Positions 19,508 through 28,742 of a DNA stretch of 64,000 nt are shown here, one piece after another; position 1 is the stretch's first letter, and every line of letters begins with the position of its first letter. The notes beneath the pieces are model-generated. The model worked only from the letters and a program-made list of their open reading frames with translations, was not told the DNA's origin and did not search any database. The DNA comes from Desulfovibrio fairfieldensis (lineage in GTDB: Bacteria; Desulfobacterota; Desulfovibrionia; Desulfovibrionales; Desulfovibrionaceae). The stretch covers positions 3,128,501 to 3,192,500 of the forward strand of contig NZ_CP014229.1 of NCBI RefSeq assembly GCF_001553605.1, in the 5' to 3' direction. A program made the translations under genes and the position numbers.

Positions 19508-20869
19508 ATGTCCACCAGTACCGCCGCGCCCGCGCGCGAACCGGCCAACGCCCTTGAGCGGGTTTCCGGCCTCCTTTCCCTGCTGCGTTTCGCCTTTCCC
19601 ACCATGGTCATGATGGTCTTCAACGGCCTGTACACTATTGTGGACGTGATTTTTGTGGCCCGTTTCGTGAACACCGAGGCGCTCTCGGCCATCAACATCA
19701 TCAACCCGGCCATGGGCGTGCTCTGGGGCCTGGGCACCATGCTGGGCACCGGCGGCAGCGCGCTTATCGCGCGCAAGATGGGCGGCGGCGACACTGCCGG
19801 CGCGCGGCGCAACTTCAGCCTGCTGATCCTGGCCGGGGCGCTGCTGGGCCTGTTCTTTTCCGGCCTGGGCCTGCTCTTTCTGGAGCCGATCATCCGCGCC
19901 CTGGGCGCCAGCGACATTCTCGCGCCCTACTGCCGGGAATATTTCGGCACCCTGCTGCTCTTCACCCCGGCGGGCCTGGTGCTGGCCCTGTTCGCCTTTT
20001 TCTTCGTCGCAGCGGGCAAACCCGCGCTGAACATGGCCCTGATTATTGCCTCGGGCCTGACCAACACGCTTCTGGACTATGTCTTCATCGTGCTGCTGGG
20101 CATGGGCGTGGCGGGCGCGGCCCTGGCCACGGGCATCGCCTTTCTGATCCCGCCTCTGGGCGGGTTGTGTTTTTTCCTGTACAGCAAAGGGCCGCTGCAC
20201 TTCACCCGGCCCGGCATGCGCCTGCGGGAGTTCGGCCAGGCCTGCTTCAACGGCAGCTCCGAGATGATCGCCCAACTCTCGATCAGCGTGACCACCTATC
20301 TGTTCAACATCACCATGCTGCGCCTGGCCGGGGAAGCGGGCGTGGCCGCGCTGACCATCACGGCCTATTCGGAATATTTTCTGGTCACGCTCTTTCTGGG
20401 TTTTTCCATGGGCGTGGCACCGGTCATCAGCTACAATTACGGCAGCGGCAACCATGCCCGCCAGCGCCGCATCTTCCGCTCCTGCCTGCTGTTCATCTGC
20501 GTGGGTTCCATTCTGGTCTTCAGCGCGGCCCTGCTGGGCGCTTCCCGGCTCATCGGCATTTTCGCGCCGCCGGACAGCCGGGTTTTCGCCCTGGCGGACC
20601 AGGGCTTCCATATTTTCGTCTTCAACTTTCTGTTCTGCGGCTACGGCATCTTTGCCTCGTCCCTGTTCACGGCCCTGTCCAACGGCAAGGTTTCCGCCAT
20701 TATCGCCTTTTTGCGCACCTTCGCGCTTATCGCGCTTTTTCTGCTGGTGCTGCCGGAATTCCTCGGCCTGACCGGCGTGTGGCTGGCCGCGCCCCTGGCC
20801 GAGGCCATCTCCGCGCTGGTGGCGGCCTTTTTCGTCTGGCGCTGGCGCGGCACCTATCAGTATTTATAG
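19508..20869 (+). CDS. MATE-family efflux transporter
   Basis: 453 residues with about 12 hydrophobic helices in two similar halves. The MATE features PTMVMMVFNGLYTIVD, GLGTMLGTGGSALIARKMG and FSMGVAPVISYNYGSGN are present. It exports cationic drugs or metabolites across the inner membrane using an ion gradient. The start at 19508 (MSTSTAAPA) is preferred over an in-frame ATG at 19436, which would overlap the upstream gene's tail region. Confidence 0.93.
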   Translation: MSTSTAAPAREPANALERVSGLLSLLRFAFPTMVMMVFNGLYTIVDVIFVARFVNTEALSAINIINPAMGVLWGLGTMLGTGGSALIARKMGGGDTAGARRNFSLLILAGALLGLFFSGLGLLFLEPIIRALGASDILAPYCREYFGTLLLFTPAGLVLALFAFFFVAAGKPALNMALIIASGLTNTLLDYVFIVLLGMGVAGAALATGIAFLIPPLGGLCFFLYSKGPLHFTRPGMRLREFGQACFNGSSEMIAQLSISVTTYLFNITMLRLAGEAGVAALTITAYSEYFLVTLFLGFSMGVAPVISYNYGSGNHARQRRIFRSCLLFICVGSILVFSAALLGASRLIGIFAPPDSRVFALADQGFHIFVFNFLFCGYGIFASSLFTALSNGKVSAIIAFLRTFALIALFLLVLPEFLGLTGVWLAAPLAEAISALVAAFFVWRWRGTYQYL

Positions 20870-20911
20870 GAAAAACGGGAAAGGGCAGGACAAGAACCCA
20901 AGCCGGGACAG

Positions 20912-21541
20912 TCAGGCCGGACGGCCCAGGTCCAGACGGCGCGCGGCCAGGCTGGAGAGCCAGACCATGTCATGGCTGGCCGCCACCACGGTGGTTCCGG
21001 CCAGGGCCGCGGCGCGTACCGCCGTCTCGATGGCCTTGGCGCTGGCCGCGTCCACGCTGGAGGTGGGCTCGTCCAGCAGCAGGACCAGCGGGCGCAGGAC
21101 CAGCCGGGCGGCCAGGGCCACGCGCTGCTTTTCGCCGCCGGAAAGCGCCTTCCAGGAACGGCGCAGCATGTCCTGCTCCGGCGTGAAGCCCACGGCCAGC
21201 ATGGCTTCCTCGGCGGCCTGCCGCAGATCATGGCGGCGGCCGCGCACACGCAGGCCGTAGACCACATTTTCAAGCACCGAGGCTTTGAACAGATAGGGTT
21301 CCTGCAACAGCAGAGTGACGTCCTGCCGAGGCGGACGGCCCGGCGTGCCGTAAAAACACAGTTCGCCGGAGGCGGGACTTTCCAGAAAAGCCAGCAGGCG
21401 CAGCAACGTGCTCTTGCCCGCGCCGTTGGGGCCCGTGAGCGCCAGCACCTCGCCGCGCGCGATGCTCAGCTCCGGCAGGCGCAGCACTGTGCGCCCCCCG
21501 TAGCGCTGCGTCATGTCCCGGCATTGGTACAACACGCTCAT
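20912..21541 (-). CDS. tupC: Tungstate ABC transporter, ATP-binding protein
   Basis: 209 residues. Walker A is GPNGAGKST, the Q-loop is LLLQEPYLF, the signature is LSGGEKQRVALAARL, Walker B is LVLLLDEPTSSVD and the switch is ASHD. The assignment to tungstate comes from the operon with TupA- and TupB-like genes. The start overlaps the tupB stop (ATGA). Confidence 0.88.
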   Translation of the reverse strand: MSVLYQCRDMTQRYGGRTVLRLPELSIARGEVLALTGPNGAGKSTLLRLLAFLESPASGELCFYGTPGRPPRQDVTLLLQEPYLFKASVLENVVYGLRVRGRRHDLRQAAEEAMLAVGFTPEQDMLRRSWKALSGGEKQRVALAARLVLRPLVLLLDEPTSSVDAASAKAIETAVRAAALAGTTVVAASHDMVWLSSLAARRLDLGRPA

Positions 21542-22260
21542 GCCCCGCCTCCCCGCCTGCCGTGATCGCCCCGTCCGCGCCGGCGCAAAACCGCCAGAGC
21601 CAGATTGACCACAAAAGCCATGAGCAGCAGCACCAGCCCCAAGGCAATGCCCTGGGCGAATTCGCCCTTGCTGGTTTCCAGGGCAATGGCCGTGGTCATG
21701 GTGCGGGTTTCATAGCGGATATTGCCGCCCAGCATCATGGCGATGCCTACTTCGGTGATCACCCGGCCAAAGGCCGTAACGCAGACCATGCCGATTTCGT
21801 AACGGGCCTCCTTCAACGAGCCCCAGGCCACCTGCGCGCCCGATGCCCCCAGGGTCAGCAAGGTCTGGCGGCAGCGCGGGTCCAGCCCTTCCACGGCCTG
21901 AGCCGTCCAGGAAATCACGATGGGCAGGGCCAGCACGGCCTGGCCGATAGCCATGCCCGGCAGGGTGAAGAGCAGGCCGTATTCGCCCAACGGGCCCCGG
22001 TAGGTGATGAAGGCATAGACCAGCAGGCCGATGAGCACGGTGGGGAAGGCCAGCAGGGTGTCGGAAATGAGCCGCAGGCAGCGTTTGCCCGGAAAATCGT
22101 AATAGCCCAGGGCAAACCCGCAGGGCAAGCCCAGCAGCATGGCCGCCGTCATGGCGTAGGCCGTGGAGACCAGGGTGGCCGTGATGGCGGACAGCGTGGC
22201 CGCGTCCATGTGCAGGAGCAGGGCGAGGGCCTGCGTGACGCCTTGGGATAGGTAGTCCAT
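21538..22260 (-). CDS. tupB: Tungstate ABC transporter, permease
   Basis: 240 residues with about six TM helices. The cytoplasmic loop ALPIVISWTAQAVEGLDPRCRQTLLTLGASGAQ holds the EAA motif contacting the ATPase. The ATG at 22260 (MDYLSQGVTQAL) is typical for TupB. An in-frame upstream start would run into the tupA-tupB hairpin region. Confidence 0.9.
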   Translation of the reverse strand: MDYLSQGVTQALALLLHMDAATLSAITATLVSTAYAMTAAMLLGLPCGFALGYYDFPGKRCLRLISDTLLAFPTVLIGLLVYAFITYRGPLGEYGLLFTLPGMAIGQAVLALPIVISWTAQAVEGLDPRCRQTLLTLGASGAQVAWGSLKEARYEIGMVCVTAFGRVITEVGIAMMLGGNIRYETRTMTTAIALETSKGEFAQGIALGLVLLLMAFVVNLALAVLRRRGRGDHGRRGGGA

Positions 22261-22369
22261 AACTGTAGGTGTGCCTTGCGGGGCGGAGTATTGAGGCCTG
22301 TCGCCCGCAGGGCACGCCAAACATCACCCGGACGACAAGCCCCCTCCCGGCTTACGGCAAAGGAACAGC

Positions 22370-22399
22370 GCGGAAGCGGAACAGATGTTCCGCTTCCGC
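22370..22399 (-). terminator. Hairpin between tupA and tupB
   Basis: Near-perfect inverted repeat gcggaagcggaaca / tgttccgcttccgc. It has no T-run on the minus strand, so it more likely tunes expression or mRNA stability (more tupA than tupBC) than ends the operon. Confidence 0.5.
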
Positions 22400-22408
22400 T
22401 TTCCTCAT

Positions 22409-23236
22409 CTACTTCCCGGCATTGGGGAAGAACAACTGCTTGCCTTCCAGCTTGTAGTCGGCGATGCGCTTCTGGGTTTCAGGCTTCACCCACCAGTCCT
22501 CGAAAACCAGGGCCAGGTCTTTCCTGACCTTGGGGCACTGGGCCGGATTGACCGTGATCACGCTGTACTGGTTGAACAAAGCCTTGTCGCCCTCCACCAG
22601 GATGGCCAGGGGGTTCTTGTCGCCCTGCTTGTTGGCGAACTTGATCCAGGTGCCCCGGTCGGTAAGGGCATAGCCCTTTTTCTCGGCGGCCATGTTCAGG
22701 GTGGCCATCATGCCCTGCCCGGCGGAAACATACCAGGCTTCCTTGTCCGGCGACAGGCTGGAGGCCTTCCAGAGCTTGAGCTCGGCCTTGTGCGTGCCGG
22801 ACTGGTCGCCGCGGCTCACAAAGGGGCTTTTGTGCCCGGCAATGGCCTTGAGGGCCTCGGCCGTGGCCTTGCCCTTGACCTGGGCCGGGTCCTTGACCGG
22901 GCCCACCAGCACGAAATCGTTATACATGATCTGTCGGCGGTCCACGCCGTGCCCGGCTTTGACGAATTCCATCTCGGCGGCGGGCGCGTGCACCAGCAAC
23001 ACGTCGGCGTCGCAGTTCTTGGCGATTTCCAGGGCCTTGCCCGTGCCCACGGCCACCCACTTGAGATCAATGCCGGTCTCGGCCTTGAAGGTGGGCTGCA
23101 GATACTCCAGCAGGCCGGAATCCTGGGTGCTGGTGGTGGTGGCCATCATCAGCTTTTTGTCGGCGGCATGGGCCACGGGCAGGCTCAGGGCCAGACAGAA
23201 GGCGGCGGCCAGAGCCAGGACGGAAAGACGTTTCAT
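22409..23236 (-). CDS. tupA: Tungstate ABC transporter, substrate-binding protein
   Basis: 275 residues with a signal peptide ending PVAHAADKK. TTTSTQDSGLL is the TupA oxyanion-binding signature, and DVLLVHAPAAE, YNDFVLVGP and SRGDQSGTHKAEL are further family motifs. It binds tungstate in the periplasm for delivery to tungsten enzymes such as formate dehydrogenases. The ATG at 23236 has caaggagtcg upstream. Confidence 0.95.
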   Translation of the reverse strand: MKRLSVLALAAAFCLALSLPVAHAADKKLMMATTTSTQDSGLLEYLQPTFKAETGIDLKWVAVGTGKALEIAKNCDADVLLVHAPAAEMEFVKAGHGVDRRQIMYNDFVLVGPVKDPAQVKGKATAEALKAIAGHKSPFVSRGDQSGTHKAELKLWKASSLSPDKEAWYVSAGQGMMATLNMAAEKKGYALTDRGTWIKFANKQGDKNPLAILVEGDKALFNQYSVITVNPAQCPKVRKDLALVFEDWWVKPETQKRIADYKLEGKQLFFPNAGK

Positions 23237-23355
23237 GGATGCGACTCCTTGTAAGATATTGGAAAAAAGATAGACGAGTGCATAGCCGCCCACGGACAGC
23301 GCGTCAATGGCTCCAGCGCGACGACAGGGTCCGATTGAGCTAACGAGGTTGCGGA

Positions 23356-25827
23356 TCAGCATAATGCCAACCCAAGCCGCTGCCCGCGCAAAAGCTGACG
23401 TCCCCAGACCGCCTGCCCCAGGGAAAGGCCGCCGTCGCCCGGCGGCAATTCATGGTGGGTGAGCGGGTCAAGGCCATGCTCCGCCAGGGCTTGCGGCAAG
23501 AGCCGGGCCAGCAGGGCGTTCTGCATGGCTCCGCCGGAAAGGCCCACCCGGCGCGTGCCGGTCTTTCGGGCCGCCGTGGCGGCCATGCCCGCCAGCGCGT
23601 GCGCCAGGCTCAGATGAAAACGGGCCGCGACGCGTCCCACGGGCTCGCCGGCCGCTTGGGCTTGCAGCACCCGGCGGAAGAGGGCCATGCTGTCCAGCTC
23701 CAACAGGCCGTTGCGCTCCACCAGAGGCAGAGGCCAGGCCGCGCCCTCGCGCAACGTGGCTTCGTCCGCCGCCGCTTCAAGGCGGATGGCCGCCCGGCCT
23801 TCGTAACTGGTCGCCAGGCAAAGGCCCAACTGGGCGGCCACGGCGTCGAACAGGCGGCCGCAACTGGAGGTCAGCGGGCAGTTCAGGCCGCGCGCCAGCA
23901 TTTCCCGCACAGCCGTTGCGGCCATGGCGTATTCGGCGTCCCAGGGCGCGGGACCGGCATCCTCTCCGGCCTGAATCCGAAGGGCCAGGGCGATGCGCCA
24001 GGGCTCACGGATGGCGGCCTCGCCGCCGGGCAGGGCAAAGGGGGCCAAGCGTCCCAGGCGGCTCCAGTCCGCACGGCCCAGATCCATATGGATCAGTTCC
24101 CCGCCCCAGATGGTGCCGTCGTCGCCCAGGCCCGTGCCGTCCAGGCACAAGGCCAGGGCGGGCTCATAGCAGTTGTTTTCGGCCAGTACCGAGGCGGCGT
24201 GGGCCGCATGGTGCTGGAGCCGCCAGAGCGGCAGGCCCTCCCGCGCGGCGCGGGCCTCGGCATAGCGGGTGGACAAAAAATCCGGGTGCAGATCGCAGAC
24301 AATGGCCTTGGGCCGCACTTCCAGCAGGCTTTCCAGATGGGCCGCCACTTCCTCATAAAAGCCCAGGGTGGCCGGATTTTCCAGATCCCCGATATGCTGG
24401 CCCACAAAGGCCTCATGCCCGCGGGTGAGGCAGATGGTGCCCTTGAGTTCGGCCCCGGCTCCCAGCACTGTGGGGTCGCCTTCTTTCCCGCCCTCTCCGA
24501 ATGGCGGCAGAAAGACCGGGCGCGGCACATAGCCGCGCGCCCGCCGATAGAAAAACGGATCAACCGCGTGCGGGGCAGTGGCCGCATCGGCCTTGCCGCT
24601 CCCGCTCTCGGGCTGCCGGGCCCGAGGGGGACGCAGGGCCACGCCGAGCACGCTGTCGTCCACGCGCACCAGGATGTCCCTGTCGTGCAGCAGCCAGGCG
24701 TCGGCCAGATGATCCAGGCGGGCCAGAGCTTCGCGGTTGCCCAGGCAGAGGGGCTCGCCGTGGGGATTGGCCGAGGTCATCACCAGTGCCGGGGGCAGAG
24801 GCGCGCGCGGCGCGAGCCGATCAAAAAGCGCCGCGTGCAGGGGCGTATAAGGCAGCATCAGGCCCACGTTGCGCGTGTCCGGAGCCACCTCGGGCGGCAG
24901 GGGGTCTGTCTCTCCGGCCGGGACGGCCCGACGCGGGCAGAGCACAATAGGTTTTTCCGGACTTTGCAGCAGGGCTTCGTGCTCGGGCGTGAGTTCGCAA
25001 AGCGCGCGCGCCGTGGCCAGATCCCCGACCATCAGGGCCAGGGGCTTGTGAGGACGGTTCTTGCGCCGCCGCAGCTCCTGCACGGCCGCAGCGGCGCGGG
25101 CGTCGCAGGCCAGCTGGAAACCGCCCAGGCCCTTGAGCGCCAGGACGCCGCCGTCCAGCAGAACCTGCCCGGCGCGGGCCAGGGCTTCACGCCGGTTGTC
25201 CGCCGTGGGACCGGTGTCTCCGCCCTGCCGCGTGTGTCTGTCCACAAACCAGAGACGCGGGCCGCAGACCGGGCAGGCAATGGGCTGGGCGTGGAAACGC
25301 CGGTCGGCGGGATTGCCGTATTCCGCCGCGCAATCCGGGCAGAGCGGAAAGCAGCTCATGGTGGTGGTGGCCCGGTCATAGGGAATGGCGCGGGTGATGG
25401 TGTAGCGCGGGCCGCAATTGGTGCAGTTGGTGAAGGGATAGCCGTAACGGCGGTTGGCCGGGTCGCGCATGTCCGCGAGGCAGTCCGGGCAGATGCCCAT
25501 ATCCGGGCTGACCAGCACACTGTGCCCGGCGTGGCCGTGGCTGGGCACAATGACAAAAGCCGTTTCGCCGGGCAGAAACGCCAGTTCTTCCTCGCTCAAG
25601 CCCACCAGCCGGGCCAGGGGCGGCAACTCCGCACGCAGGCGGCGGCCGAAGCGCTCCACCTCCGCCGGAGGGCCCTGCACTTCCATGCGCACGCCGTCGG
25701 AGGTGTTGCCCACCGTGCCGGTGAGTCCGCCCTCCCGCGCCAGCCGGTAGACAAAGGGGCGGAAGCCCACGCCCTGAACCTGGCCGGAAGCCACAAAGGC
25801 CCGGCGCACTGTCTGTTTCATGTCCAT
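23356..25827 (-). CDS. hypF: Carbamoyltransferase HypF, [NiFe] hydrogenase maturation
   Basis: About 823 residues. Domains in order are acylphosphatase (VQGVGFRPFVYRLA), two zinc fingers (CPDCLADM...CTNCGPRY and CPDCAAEY...CPVCGPRLW), a YrdC-like domain (KGLGGFQLACDA) and a Kae1-like domain (HHAAHAASVLAENN). It makes the thiocarboxamide that becomes cyanide on HypE. The start at 25827 (MDMKQTVRRAF) is chosen because the acylphosphatase domain begins there. An ATG two codons later is equally possible. Confidence 0.95.
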   Translation of the reverse strand: MDMKQTVRRAFVASGQVQGVGFRPFVYRLAREGGLTGTVGNTSDGVRMEVQGPPAEVERFGRRLRAELPPLARLVGLSEEELAFLPGETAFVIVPSHGHAGHSVLVSPDMGICPDCLADMRDPANRRYGYPFTNCTNCGPRYTITRAIPYDRATTTMSCFPLCPDCAAEYGNPADRRFHAQPIACPVCGPRLWFVDRHTRQGGDTGPTADNRREALARAGQVLLDGGVLALKGLGGFQLACDARAAAAVQELRRRKNRPHKPLALMVGDLATARALCELTPEHEALLQSPEKPIVLCPRRAVPAGETDPLPPEVAPDTRNVGLMLPYTPLHAALFDRLAPRAPLPPALVMTSANPHGEPLCLGNREALARLDHLADAWLLHDRDILVRVDDSVLGVALRPPRARQPESGSGKADAATAPHAVDPFFYRRARGYVPRPVFLPPFGEGGKEGDPTVLGAGAELKGTICLTRGHEAFVGQHIGDLENPATLGFYEEVAAHLESLLEVRPKAIVCDLHPDFLSTRYAEARAAREGLPLWRLQHHAAHAASVLAENNCYEPALALCLDGTGLGDDGTIWGGELIHMDLGRADWSRLGRLAPFALPGGEAAIREPWRIALALRIQAGEDAGPAPWDAEYAMAATAVREMLARGLNCPLTSSCGRLFDAVAAQLGLCLATSYEGRAAIRLEAAADEATLREGAAWPLPLVERNGLLELDSMALFRRVLQAQAAGEPVGRVAARFHLSLAHALAGMAATAARKTGTRRVGLSGGAMQNALLARLLPQALAEHGLDPLTHHELPPGDGGLSLGQAVWGRQLLRGQRLGLALC

Positions 25828-25983
25828 TATCGCACTGTAGCCCAAAAGAAAAAATGCCGCCAGACTGTTCAATTGCTCAAGATTGAACGCCCTTGCGGTG
25901 CCAACGGCTTTTCTGTATTCTCTTCAGTTATAACCGGATTATTAAACAGTTCCCCGCCGTTGCGGCGGCAAGGAGGAGCGCCC

Positions 25984-26553
25984 ATGCCCACAAAACACAA
26001 TATCGGCAGCCGGATCCGTTCCTTCCGCGAGGAACGTGAAATTGATCTGGAAGCCCTGTCCCAGGACACCAATCTGAGTGTGGAATTCCTGAACCAGCTG
26101 GAAAACGGCGAAATTTACCCCAGCATCGGCCCCATGCAGAAGCTGGCCCGCGCTCTGGGCGTGCGCCTGGGCACCTTTCTGGATGACCAGTACACCCGCG
26201 ACCCGATCATCGGACGCATCGGCGGCGAGGGCGGCGATCCGGCCCTGCACACCGGGCGCATGGCCCGGCCCACCTATGTTTATCATGCGCTGGGCAAGGG
26301 CAAGAGCGACCGCAACATGGAGCCCTTTTACATTGAAATTTTTCCCGACCCCTCGGTGGAACGCAAAACCTCATCCCATCAGGGCGAGGAATTCATCCTG
26401 GTGCTTGAGGGCGAACTGCTGGTGATCTACGGGCGGGAGAGCCACGTGCTCAAGGCCGGGGACACCATCTATTACAATTCCATTGTGCCGCATTTCGTGG
26501 GCGCGGCCGGGGATGCGCCGGTCAGAATCATGGCCGTGGCGTATAATCCTTAA
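25984..26553 (+). CDS. XRE-cupin transcriptional regulator
   Basis: 189 residues. It has an N-terminal XRE HTH (IRSFREEREIDLEALSQDTNLSVEFLNQLENGE) and a C-terminal cupin barrel (HQGEEFILVLEGELLV...GDTIYYNSIVPHF). Such proteins sense small ligands. aaggagg precedes the ATG. The acyl-CoA ligase gene follows after about 70 bases and is the natural candidate target. Confidence 0.92.
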   Translation: MPTKHNIGSRIRSFREEREIDLEALSQDTNLSVEFLNQLENGEIYPSIGPMQKLARALGVRLGTFLDDQYTRDPIIGRIGGEGGDPALHTGRMARPTYVYHALGKGKSDRNMEPFYIEIFPDPSVERKTSSHQGEEFILVLEGELLVIYGRESHVLKAGDTIYYNSIVPHFVGAAGDAPVRIMAVAYNP

Positions 26554-26623
26554 GAGGACCCTGGGCCGGATTCACTCTGCAATTGCGGCGCGGCGACCCG
26601 AGCGGAGGGCGCGGAGAAAAGGC

Positions 26624-28300
26624 ATGGACGAAAAAGTACGCGAGCGGCAGGCTCAGTTTGAACTGCGCGAATGGACCCTGGGGCAGATTCTCGATCATAC
26701 CGTGGCCCGCTTTCCCGACCGGGAGGCCATTGTCTACGCCGACCGCGACTACCGCCTGACCTGGCGGGAATTCGCCGACGTGGTGGACCAGTTCGCCAAG
26801 GGGCTCATGGCGCTGGGCGTGCAAAAGGGCGAAAAAGTGGCGGTCTGGGCCACCAATGTGCCCTACTGGGTGGCCCTGCAATTCGCCACGGCCAAGATCG
26901 GGGCCATTCTGCTCACGGTGAACACCAATTACCGCGAACACGAGTTGCGCTACCTACTGGGCCAGTCCGAATGCGAAAACATCTTCCTCATCGACAACCT
27001 GCGCGACCATGACTATATCGCCACACTCTACAAGATCGTGCCCGAGCTGCGCACCCAGGGGCGCGGCAACCTGCGCTGCGCCGAGCTGCCGCACCTGAAG
27101 CGGGTCTGTTTTCTGGGCGCGGAAAAGCACCGGGGCATGTATTCCGTGCCGGAAATCCTGGCCATGTCCGTGATGGTGGACGACGAGGAATATGAGGCCC
27201 GCCAGGCCGCTCTGGACCCCTGGGACGAAATCAACATGCAGTATACCTCGGGCACCACGGGTTTTCCGCGCGGGGTCATGCTGACCCACGTGGGCGTGGG
27301 CCTCAACGGCTACTGGATCGGCCGCCACCAGGGCTTTACGGAGCAGGACAGGCTCTGCCTGCCGGTGCCGCTTTTCCACTGCTACGGCTGCGTGCTGGGC
27401 GTATCGGCCTGCGTCAACCACGGCACCACCATGGTCATTCTGGAAACCTACAATCCCCTGAAAGTGCTGGCCGCCGTGGACAGCGAGCGCTGCACCGCGC
27501 TCTACGGCGTGCCCACCATGTTTCTGGCCGAGCTGGAGCACAAGCTCTTCAAGCGCTTTGACGTCTCCAGCCTGCGCACCGGCATCATGGCCGGTTCGGT
27601 CTGCCCGGAGCCGCTCATGCGCCGGGTGGTGGAAGACATGTACATGAAGGAAATCACCATCTGCTATGGCCTCACCGAGGCCTCGCCGGTCATGACCCAG
27701 TCCGACACCCACGATCCCCTGGCCGTGCGCTGTGAAACCGTGGGCTGCGCCATGCCGGGCATTGAGGTGCGCGTGGGCGACCCGGAGACCTGCGAGGAAC
27801 TGCCGCGCGGCGAAGTGGGCGAAATCCTCTGCCGGGGCTACAACATCATGAAGGGCTACTACAAGATGCCCGAGGACACGGCCAGGGCCATCAGCCCGGA
27901 AGGCTGGCTGCACTCCGGCGACCTGGGCGTCATGGACGAGCATGGCTACGTGCGCGTCACGGGCCGGATCAAGGACATGATCATCCGGGGCGGCGAAAAC
28001 GTCTACCCGCGCGAAGTGGAAGAATTCCTGCTTCAGATGGACGGCGTGCTGGACGTGCAGGTGGTGGCCGTGCCCAGCCGCAAATACGGCGAGGAAGTGG
28101 GGGCCTTCGTCATTCCCCGGCCCGGCGCGGACCTGCTGCCCGAAGACATACGCGACTTCTGCCGGGGCAAGATCGCCTGGTTCAAAATTCCCAAATACGT
28201 GGCCCTGGTGGACGCCTTTCCGCTCACGGCCAGCGGCAAGATCCAGAAATACAAGCTGCGAGAAATGGCGGCCGAGCGCTGGCCCGAGCCCATGCAATAA
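26624..28300 (+). CDS. AMP-binding acyl-CoA synthetase
   Basis: 558 residues of the ANL adenylate-forming family. The phosphate-binding motif is YTSGTTGFPRG. YGLTEASPV, SGDLGVMDEHGYVRVTGR and GGENVYPREVEEF follow, and the C-terminal catalytic lysine lies in SGKIQKYKL. It activates a carboxylic acid to its CoA thioester. It is closest in style to medium/long-chain or FadD/FcsA-type ligases, but the substrate is undetermined. It is preceded by the XRE-cupin gene and followed by a 57-residue wHTH gene, possibly one operon. Confidence 0.9.
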   Translation: MDEKVRERQAQFELREWTLGQILDHTVARFPDREAIVYADRDYRLTWREFADVVDQFAKGLMALGVQKGEKVAVWATNVPYWVALQFATAKIGAILLTVNTNYREHELRYLLGQSECENIFLIDNLRDHDYIATLYKIVPELRTQGRGNLRCAELPHLKRVCFLGAEKHRGMYSVPEILAMSVMVDDEEYEARQAALDPWDEINMQYTSGTTGFPRGVMLTHVGVGLNGYWIGRHQGFTEQDRLCLPVPLFHCYGCVLGVSACVNHGTTMVILETYNPLKVLAAVDSERCTALYGVPTMFLAELEHKLFKRFDVSSLRTGIMAGSVCPEPLMRRVVEDMYMKEITICYGLTEASPVMTQSDTHDPLAVRCETVGCAMPGIEVRVGDPETCEELPRGEVGEILCRGYNIMKGYYKMPEDTARAISPEGWLHSGDLGVMDEHGYVRVTGRIKDMIIRGGENVYPREVEEFLLQMDGVLDVQVVAVPSRKYGEEVGAFVIPRPGADLLPEDIRDFCRGKIAWFKIPKYVALVDAFPLTASGKIQKYKLREMAAERWPEPMQ

Positions 28301-28344
28301 ACAGCCCGTCCCGGACGGCGCGCATCCGAAAAGGAGTTAACAGC

Positions 28345-28518
28345 ATGGAAGACAAGGTTCTCGAAATATTGGCCAAAGCGGACAAGCCCCTGCGCCCCGG
28401 CGACATTGCCAAAGAGCTGGGCGTTGACTCCAAGGACGTCAGCAAGGCCATCGCCGTCCTGAAAAAAGAGGGCAAAGTCATGTCGCCCAAGCGCTGCTTT
28501 TACGCCCCGGTAAAATAG
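28345..28518 (+). CDS. Small winged-helix protein
   Basis: 57 residues: MEDKVLEILAKADKPLRPG, then DIAKELGVDSKDVSKAIAVLKKEGKV. This is a compact MarR/ArsR-type winged helix that fills the whole protein, so it should be a DNA-binding or protein-interaction module. aaggag lies nine bases upstream of the ATG. It is 44 bases after the acyl-CoA ligase stop and is followed at once by a terminator, so it closes that operon. Confidence 0.8.
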   Translation: MEDKVLEILAKADKPLRPGDIAKELGVDSKDVSKAIAVLKKEGKVMSPKRCFYAPVK

Positions 28519-28525
28519 TGCAAGC

Positions 28526-28544
28526 GCCGATTATCGGCTTTTTT
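28526..28544 (+). terminator. Rho-independent terminator
   Basis: Short stem gccga / tcggc with a three-base loop and six T, eight bases after the wHTH stop. Confidence 0.8.
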
Positions 28545-28645
28545 GCCCTCTGCCCGCGTCAGGCTCATCCCCCCATGCGAAACTCATGGATGTCTTGATA
28601 CACATTCGCCTTCCTCGACAGAGAACAAAAATCTTCACTCATCAG

Positions 28646-28710
28646 CGTCCCCAGGCAGCGCGGCGCCGGGCTTGATGCCCCGGAGCCGCGCTGCCTGGGG
28701 ACGGCCTTTT
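28646..28710 (+). terminator. Very strong hairpin upstream of sppA
   Basis: Perfect 19-bp stem cgtccccaggcagcgcggc with its complement at 28685-28703, an inner gggc...gccc arm, and a weak ttttc tail. It could be a second terminator, or an attenuator for sppA, whose start is 33 bases further on. Confidence 0.5.
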
Positions 28711-28742
28711 CTCCGGGCCCGCGTCGTGCTAATCAACGGCCC

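Noticed and set aside
23237..23355. Possible molybdenum/tungsten cofactor riboswitch before tupA
   Set aside because: No match to the conserved core. The region is short and partly overlaps the end of hypF.
23452..25983. Long plus-strand frame running through hypF into the XRE-cupin gene
   Set aside because: The part before 25984 is antisense to HypF zinc fingers and Kae1 domain. Only the part from the ATG at 25984, behind aaggagg, is a real gene.
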